From: JAQGMJ01 sp036271855
Lineage (GTDB): Bacteria > Pseudomonadota > Gammaproteobacteria > Burkholderiales > JAEUOS01
Reading direction: 5' to 3'
DNA: 24,501 bases
Assembly (NCBI GenBank): GCA_036271855.1
Contig: DATAZV010000310.1
Coordinates: 1-24,501, forward strand
In this document: piece after piece, positions 21,264 through 24,501 of the stretch
How the letters are laid out: the number at the start of each line of letters is the position of its first letter
Position numbering within the stretch: position 1 is the first letter of the stretch
Notes under the pieces: model-generated
What the model was told of the DNA's origin: nothing
The model's database searches: none
What the model saw: only the letters and a program-made list of their open reading frames with translations
Made by a program: the position numbers and the translations under genes

Positions 21264-23000
21264 ATGCGCGCTTCGAAGTTCTTCATCGCCACCGTCAAGG
21301 AGGCCCCCAACGACGCCGAAATCGTCAGCCACAAGCTGATGATGCGCGCCGGGTTGATCAAGCGGCTGGCGGGGGGCATCTACACCCTGATGCCGATGGG
21401 CCTGAAGGTGGTGCGCAAGGTGGAAAACATCATTCGCGAGGAAATGAACCGCGCCGGCGCCATCGAACTCTCGATGCCGGTGGTGCAGCCGGCCGAGCTG
21501 TGGCAGGAGTCCGGGCGCTACCAGCAATACGGCCCGGAACTGCTGCGCTTCAAGGACCGGCACGAGCGCGATTTCGTGATGCAGCCGACTTCCGAAGAGG
21601 TGATCACCGACATCGCCCGCAACGAGCTGCGCAGCTATCGCCAGCTGCCGATCAATTTCTACCAGATCCAGACCAAGTTCCGAGACGAGCGCCGGCCCCG
21701 TTTCGGCATCATGCGCGGGCGCGAATTCACCATGAAGGACGCCTATTCCTTCCACGCCGACTTCGACGGCCTGAAGGCCGAGTACCAGAACATGTTCGAC
21801 GCCTACACGCGGATTTTCACCCGCCTGGGCCTGAGGTTTCGCGCCGTCGCGGCCGACACCGGCTCGATCGGCGGCACCGGCTCGCACGAGTTTCATGTGC
21901 TGGCCGACTCCGGCGAGGACGCCCTGGCTTACGCGCCGGCTTCCGACTACGCCGCCAACGTCGAGCTGGCGGAGGCGCTGGCCCCCGCCGCCGCACGCGG
22001 CGCCGCCGGCGCGGCGATGCAAAAAGTTGCCACGCCGAACAAGAAGACCTGCGAACAGGTGGTCGAGCAACTGGGCCTGCCGCTGACGCAGTCGGTGAAG
22101 GCCATCGCCCTGGTACACGAGGAGGAAGACAAGCCCGCCGCCAAGCGCTTTTTCATGCTGCTGCTGCGCGGCGACCATGAACTGAACGAGATCAAGGCCG
22201 GCAAGGTCGCGGGCCTCTCGCCCTTCCGCTTCGCCAGCCCCGCCGAGATCGCCGACTTCGTCGGCTGCGAGCCCGGCTACATCGGCCCGGTGGGCCTCGA
22301 CCCCAATCGCGTCACCATCGTGGCCGACCGTTCGGTCGCGGCGATGAGCGACTTCGTCTGCGGCGCCAACGAAGCCGGCTACCACCTCACCGGCGTCAAC
22401 TGGGGCCGTGATTTGCCTGAACCCGTCGCCGTGGCCGACATCCGTAATGTCGTCAAGGGCGACCCGGCGCCGGACGGCAAGGGCGAGCTGGAGATCTGCC
22501 GCGGCATCGAGGTCGGGCACATTTTCCAGTTGCGCACCAAATACTCGGAGGCGCTCAAGGCCACCGTGGTCGGCGTCGACGGCAAGCCGGCGCTGCTGGA
22601 AATGGGCTGCTACGGCATCGGCGTCACCCGCATCGTCGGCGCCGCCATCGAGCAGGGCAACGACGAGCGCGGGATTATTTTCCCGGCAGCCATCGCGCCG
22701 TTTACGGTGGCGATCTGCCCGATCGGCATCAAGAAATCCGAAGCCGTGAAAGCCGCCGCCGAATCGCTCTACGCCGAACTGCAGGCCGCCGGCATCGACG
22801 TGCTGCTGGACGACCGCGACGAGCGCCCCGGCGTGATGTTCGCCGACATGGAACTGATCGGCATCCCGCACCGCCTGACCATCGGCGACCGCGGCCTGAA
22901 GGAAGGCAAGATCGAGTACCAGGCCCGCACCGAGAGCGCGGCTACGCCGGTTGCACCGGCAGAGGCGCTCGCCCTCCTCAAATCCAAATTGGCTTCCTGA
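21264..23000 (+). CDS. proS: Prolyl-tRNA synthetase (bacterial type with editing domain)
   Basis: A 578-residue class II aminoacyl-tRNA synthetase that charges tRNA-Pro and edits mischarged alanine (E. coli ProS has 572). The catalytic core shows LIKRLAGGIYTLMPMG, LSMPVVQPAELWQESGRY, QPTSEEVITDIARNE, KFRDERRPRFGIMRGREF and ARIH-type motif 3 as GCYGIGVTRIVGAAIEQ. Between motifs 2 and 3 (roughly residues 220-410) lies the INS editing domain, with a charged stretch NKKTCEQVVEQL at its start. The C-terminal anticodon-binding domain follows. The purine-rich GAAAGAAAAG lies upstream of the ATG at 21264. The window also encodes one of its substrates, tRNA-Pro(CGG). It ends 8 bp before the transglycosylase frame. 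Confidence 0.98.
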   Translation: MRASKFFIATVKEAPNDAEIVSHKLMMRAGLIKRLAGGIYTLMPMGLKVVRKVENIIREEMNRAGAIELSMPVVQPAELWQESGRYQQYGPELLRFKDRHERDFVMQPTSEEVITDIARNELRSYRQLPINFYQIQTKFRDERRPRFGIMRGREFTMKDAYSFHADFDGLKAEYQNMFDAYTRIFTRLGLRFRAVAADTGSIGGTGSHEFHVLADSGEDALAYAPASDYAANVELAEALAPAAARGAAGAAMQKVATPNKKTCEQVVEQLGLPLTQSVKAIALVHEEEDKPAAKRFFMLLLRGDHELNEIKAGKVAGLSPFRFASPAEIADFVGCEPGYIGPVGLDPNRVTIVADRSVAAMSDFVCGANEAGYHLTGVNWGRDLPEPVAVADIRNVVKGDPAPDGKGELEICRGIEVGHIFQLRTKYSEALKATVVGVDGKPALLEMGCYGIGVTRIVGAAIEQGNDERGIIFPAAIAPFTVAICPIGIKKSEAVKAAAESLYAELQAAGIDVLLDDRDERPGVMFADMELIGIPHRLTIGDRGLKEGKIEYQARTESAATPVAPAEALALLKSKLAS

Positions 23001-23008
23001 CCGGCACC

Positions 23009-23830
23009 ATGCCCGCAGACCTCGGAGAAAATTTGGGGTCGGATGACAATTTTCGCCGTTCAAAATTGTCCTCTGACCCCAATTTTTCGGTGCGACAGCG
23101 AAGCTGCCTTCTCGCAAAAGCAGCGTCGTTGATCACACCGTTCGCCCTCGCCCTGGCCATCACCGCTCTGCCCCGCCCGGCCCACGCCGGCGCCCAACAA
23201 TACGAACCCCTCGCCGATTCCGTAAAAAGCGCCCTCACCCTCGCCGCGCGCGGCGACCGTACCCCGCCGGAGCCGATCTTCCGCACCCCGCTGGAAAAAG
23301 TGCACTGGCTCACCGCAATGGACGAGCGCCTGCCCCTGCGCAACAAACCCGAGTACCAGACCCGCATCGAATTCCTCAAGACCGTGCATTACGAAGCCAC
23401 CCGCGCCGGCCTCGACCCGCAGATGGTGCTGGGCCTGATCCAGGTCGAAAGCGGCTTCAAGAAATACGCGGTGAGCAGCGCCGGCGCGCGCGGCTATATG
23501 CAGATCATGCCGTTCTGGGCCGACCTGATCGGCAACGGCAAGGCGGCATCGCTGTTCGAAATGAGCGTCAACATCCGCATGGGCTGCGTAATCCTGCGCC
23601 ACTACCTGGACGTCGAGAACGGCGACCTCTACATGGCGCTGGGCCGCTACAACGGCAGCCGCGGCCGCCCCGAATACCCCAACGCGGTGACCGCCGCCTG
23701 GAAAAAGAACTGGGCCTGGGTGCCGGAGAAACTGCCACCCCCTATTCCGCCGGCGACGCCGGCCGGCAAGCCGGAGGTGAAGGCTGCTCCACCTTCTCCA
23801 CCACCGACTTACAAGCCAACCAAACACTAG
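23009..23830 (+). CDS. Lytic transglycosylase (SLT domain), N-terminus altered by a repeat
   Basis: Predicted periplasmic enzyme that cleaves peptidoglycan between MurNAc and GlcNAc. The SLT domain has GLIQVESGFKKYAVS with catalytic Glu147, then GARGYMQIMPFW, NIRMGCVILRHYLD and ALGRYNGS. The tail after residue 240 is Pro/Lys-rich and probably disordered. A signal peptide occurs only at about residues 34-60 (LITPFALALAITALPRPAHA), because residues 7-27 are encoded by a REP-like inverted repeat. If ATG 23009 is the start, the signal peptide has an unusually long lead. GTG 23090 or a later TTG would restore a normal one, but neither has a clear ribosome binding site. It probably shares the proS transcript. 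Confidence 0.88.
   Translation: MPADLGENLGSDDNFRRSKLSSDPNFSVRQRSCLLAKAASLITPFALALAITALPRPAHAGAQQYEPLADSVKSALTLAARGDRTPPEPIFRTPLEKVHWLTAMDERLPLRNKPEYQTRIEFLKTVHYEATRAGLDPQMVLGLIQVESGFKKYAVSSAGARGYMQIMPFWADLIGNGKAASLFEMSVNIRMGCVILRHYLDVENGDLYMALGRYNGSRGRPEYPNAVTAAWKKNWAWVPEKLPPPIPPATPAGKPEVKAAPPSPPPTYKPTKH
23027..23088. repeat. REP-like inverted repeat between proS and the transglycosylase domain
   Basis: Two 27-base arms (23027-23053 and 23062-23088) pair at 24 of 27 positions around an 8-base loop. Each arm contains TTGGGGTC or its complement GACCCCAA, plus ACAATTTT/AAAATTGT. The GGGGTC-with-AT-flank pattern resembles REP-type elements spread in many proteobacterial genomes, often with tyrosine transposases of the RAYT family; none is in this window. 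Confidence 0.8.
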
Positions 23831-24501
23831 GCGGCGACTCGCTGGTCGGTAGCGCGCACAGTTGGCGCTGGTACCCTACCTGATAAAACCTGAGGTTTTT
23901 CGGAAAACGCGTTGCGCTCCATCTCGGGCTGCGGCTTCGAACCTGACAAAACCTGAGGTTTTTCTAAAATTTGCGGCGCCGGCGACGTGGGCTCAACCGG
24001 GCAACCTGATAAAACCATAGGTTTTTGCGCATTTTCAGGTGCCGGCTCTAGCGCTTCATCGGCATCCATGCGCTCGATCTCCTCCAGGCTCATCACCCGC
24101 CCCTCGCGCTCCCGCTTGGCCCAATACCGCTCGTTCAGCCGCTCCAGCTTTTCATGCGCCTTTTCCAGCGCGCACAGCGCCCGATGCCGGTCCGGCTGCT
24201 TCACCCGCACCACCGGCCCGCTTTTGCGCAGCACCGTGCTCACCTCCAGCACCGAGCGCGTCTCTTCATCCAGTTCGTCCAGCGGCCGCGGCTCCCACCC
24301 CGAAACGAACAATTTCCCCGGATCGAAAAACGCCGCGCGCGTGCGCTGCTTCATCAGCTCCAGCGCGGAAGCGCGCAGCTCCGCCAGCACGCCTTGCATT
24401 TCCATCCGCACCCGCTCGCGCACGGCCGGATTGGCCATCAGCTCGCTGCCCTGCGCCGCCATGTTTTTCGCCGTATAGCCGGCGCGCGCGGCGGCGGCGC
24501 T
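23827..24501 (-). CDS. Phage small-terminase-like protein, 5' end beyond the window
   Basis: The frame is open to the window edge, giving 224 visible residues; the true start lies outside. The visible N-terminus, AAARAGYTAKNMAAQGSELM followed by ANPAVRERV, matches the helix-turn-helix region of phage small terminase subunits (Terminase_2 type), which bind viral DNA for packaging. A middle part with a charged helix (KAHEKLERLNERYWAKRERE) follows. The C-terminus holds three 21-residue repeats each starting KPMVLSG or KPQVLSG. An ATG at 24462 is internal to the conserved region. Its stop codon shares the bases CTAG with the convergent transglycosylase. It could be a prophage edge or a domesticated relative; no large terminase is visible. 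Confidence 0.62.
   Translation of the reverse strand, partial: SAAAARAGYTAKNMAAQGSELMANPAVRERVRMEMQGVLAELRASALELMKQRTRAAFFDPGKLFVSGWEPRPLDELDEETRSVLEVSTVLRKSGPVVRVKQPDRHRALCALEKAHEKLERLNERYWAKREREGRVMSLEEIERMDADEALEPAPENAQKPMVLSGCPVEPTSPAPQILEKPQVLSGSKPQPEMERNAFSEKPQVLSGRVPAPTVRATDQRVAA
23878..24026 (-). repeat. Three palindromic 23-bp repeats at exact 63-bp spacing
   Basis: Copies lie at 23878-23900, 23941-23963 and 24004-24026. Each contains ACCTGAYAAAACC, a short centre (TGA or ATA) and GGTTTTT, so AAAACC and GGTTTT can pair. Copies differ from each other at only one to four positions, whereas the 40 bases between copies are unrelated or nearly so. They encode KPQVLSG or KPMVLSG with the AT-rich codons CCT, GTT, TTA, TCA and GGT. 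Confidence 0.85.

Noticed and set aside
21228..23117. A 629-codon minus-strand frame opposite proS
   Set aside because: Pure antisense of proS with His/Arg/Gly-rich composition; proS itself has every expected motif.
23878..24026. CRISPR array for the regularly spaced repeats
   Set aside because: Only three copies, inside a coding frame, with the spacing a multiple of three and no cas genes nearby.

Overview
The window looks like the chromosome of a GC-rich betaproteobacterium, most likely Burkholderiales or a close relative. The reasons are the conserved block rplU-rpmA-obg-proB, a CNP1-like gene, rppH, proS and a lytic transglycosylase; three Bug/TctC-type periplasmic solute receptors, a family greatly expanded in that group; and DUF3617 and CNP1-like secreted proteins. 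No species is named because no marker in the window decides it.

Positions 1-7288 are a minus-strand catabolic cluster read from right to left: MFS transporter, AMP-dependent acyl-CoA ligase, crotonase-family protein, Bug receptor, MmgE/PrpD protein, Bug receptor. Most gaps are 34-149 bp, so one or two operons are likely. The inferred role is uptake, CoA activation and further conversion of an unidentified organic acid. No regulator and no TctA/TctB membrane partner is present. Positions 7472-8653 hold tRNA-Pro(CGG), two hairpins downstream of it, and ispB, which probably starts at TTG. A divergent promoter region (8654-8977) then serves ispB on the left and rplU-rpmA-obg-proB on the right. 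A strong terminator follows rpmA, and obg and proB overlap by 4 bp.

Between proB and the CNP1-like gene, where I would expect close neighbours, lie about 5 kb of extra genes: a Bug receptor divergent from an amidohydrolase, an O6-alkylguanine-DNA methyltransferase divergent from a CGNR-type regulator, an Lgt-like membrane protein and a DUF3617 protein. Between CNP1 and rppH sits a rubrerythrin / two-cluster Fe-S protein / DUF3501 set on the minus strand, probably a redox or peroxide-related module of unsettled function.

The right end returns to housekeeping genes: rppH with an unusual Cys/Glu heptad-repeat tail, proS, and a lytic transglycosylase whose first codons run through a REP-like inverted repeat. 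At the edge is a partial phage small-terminase-like gene carrying three copies of an AT-rich palindromic repeat at exact 63-bp spacing. The most unusual signals are these repeats inside coding regions, the mirrored operator between the methyltransferase and the CGNR gene with a probably leaderless start, and the rubrerythrin/Fe-S/DUF3501 set. No CRISPR array, complete IS element or rRNA gene was seen.
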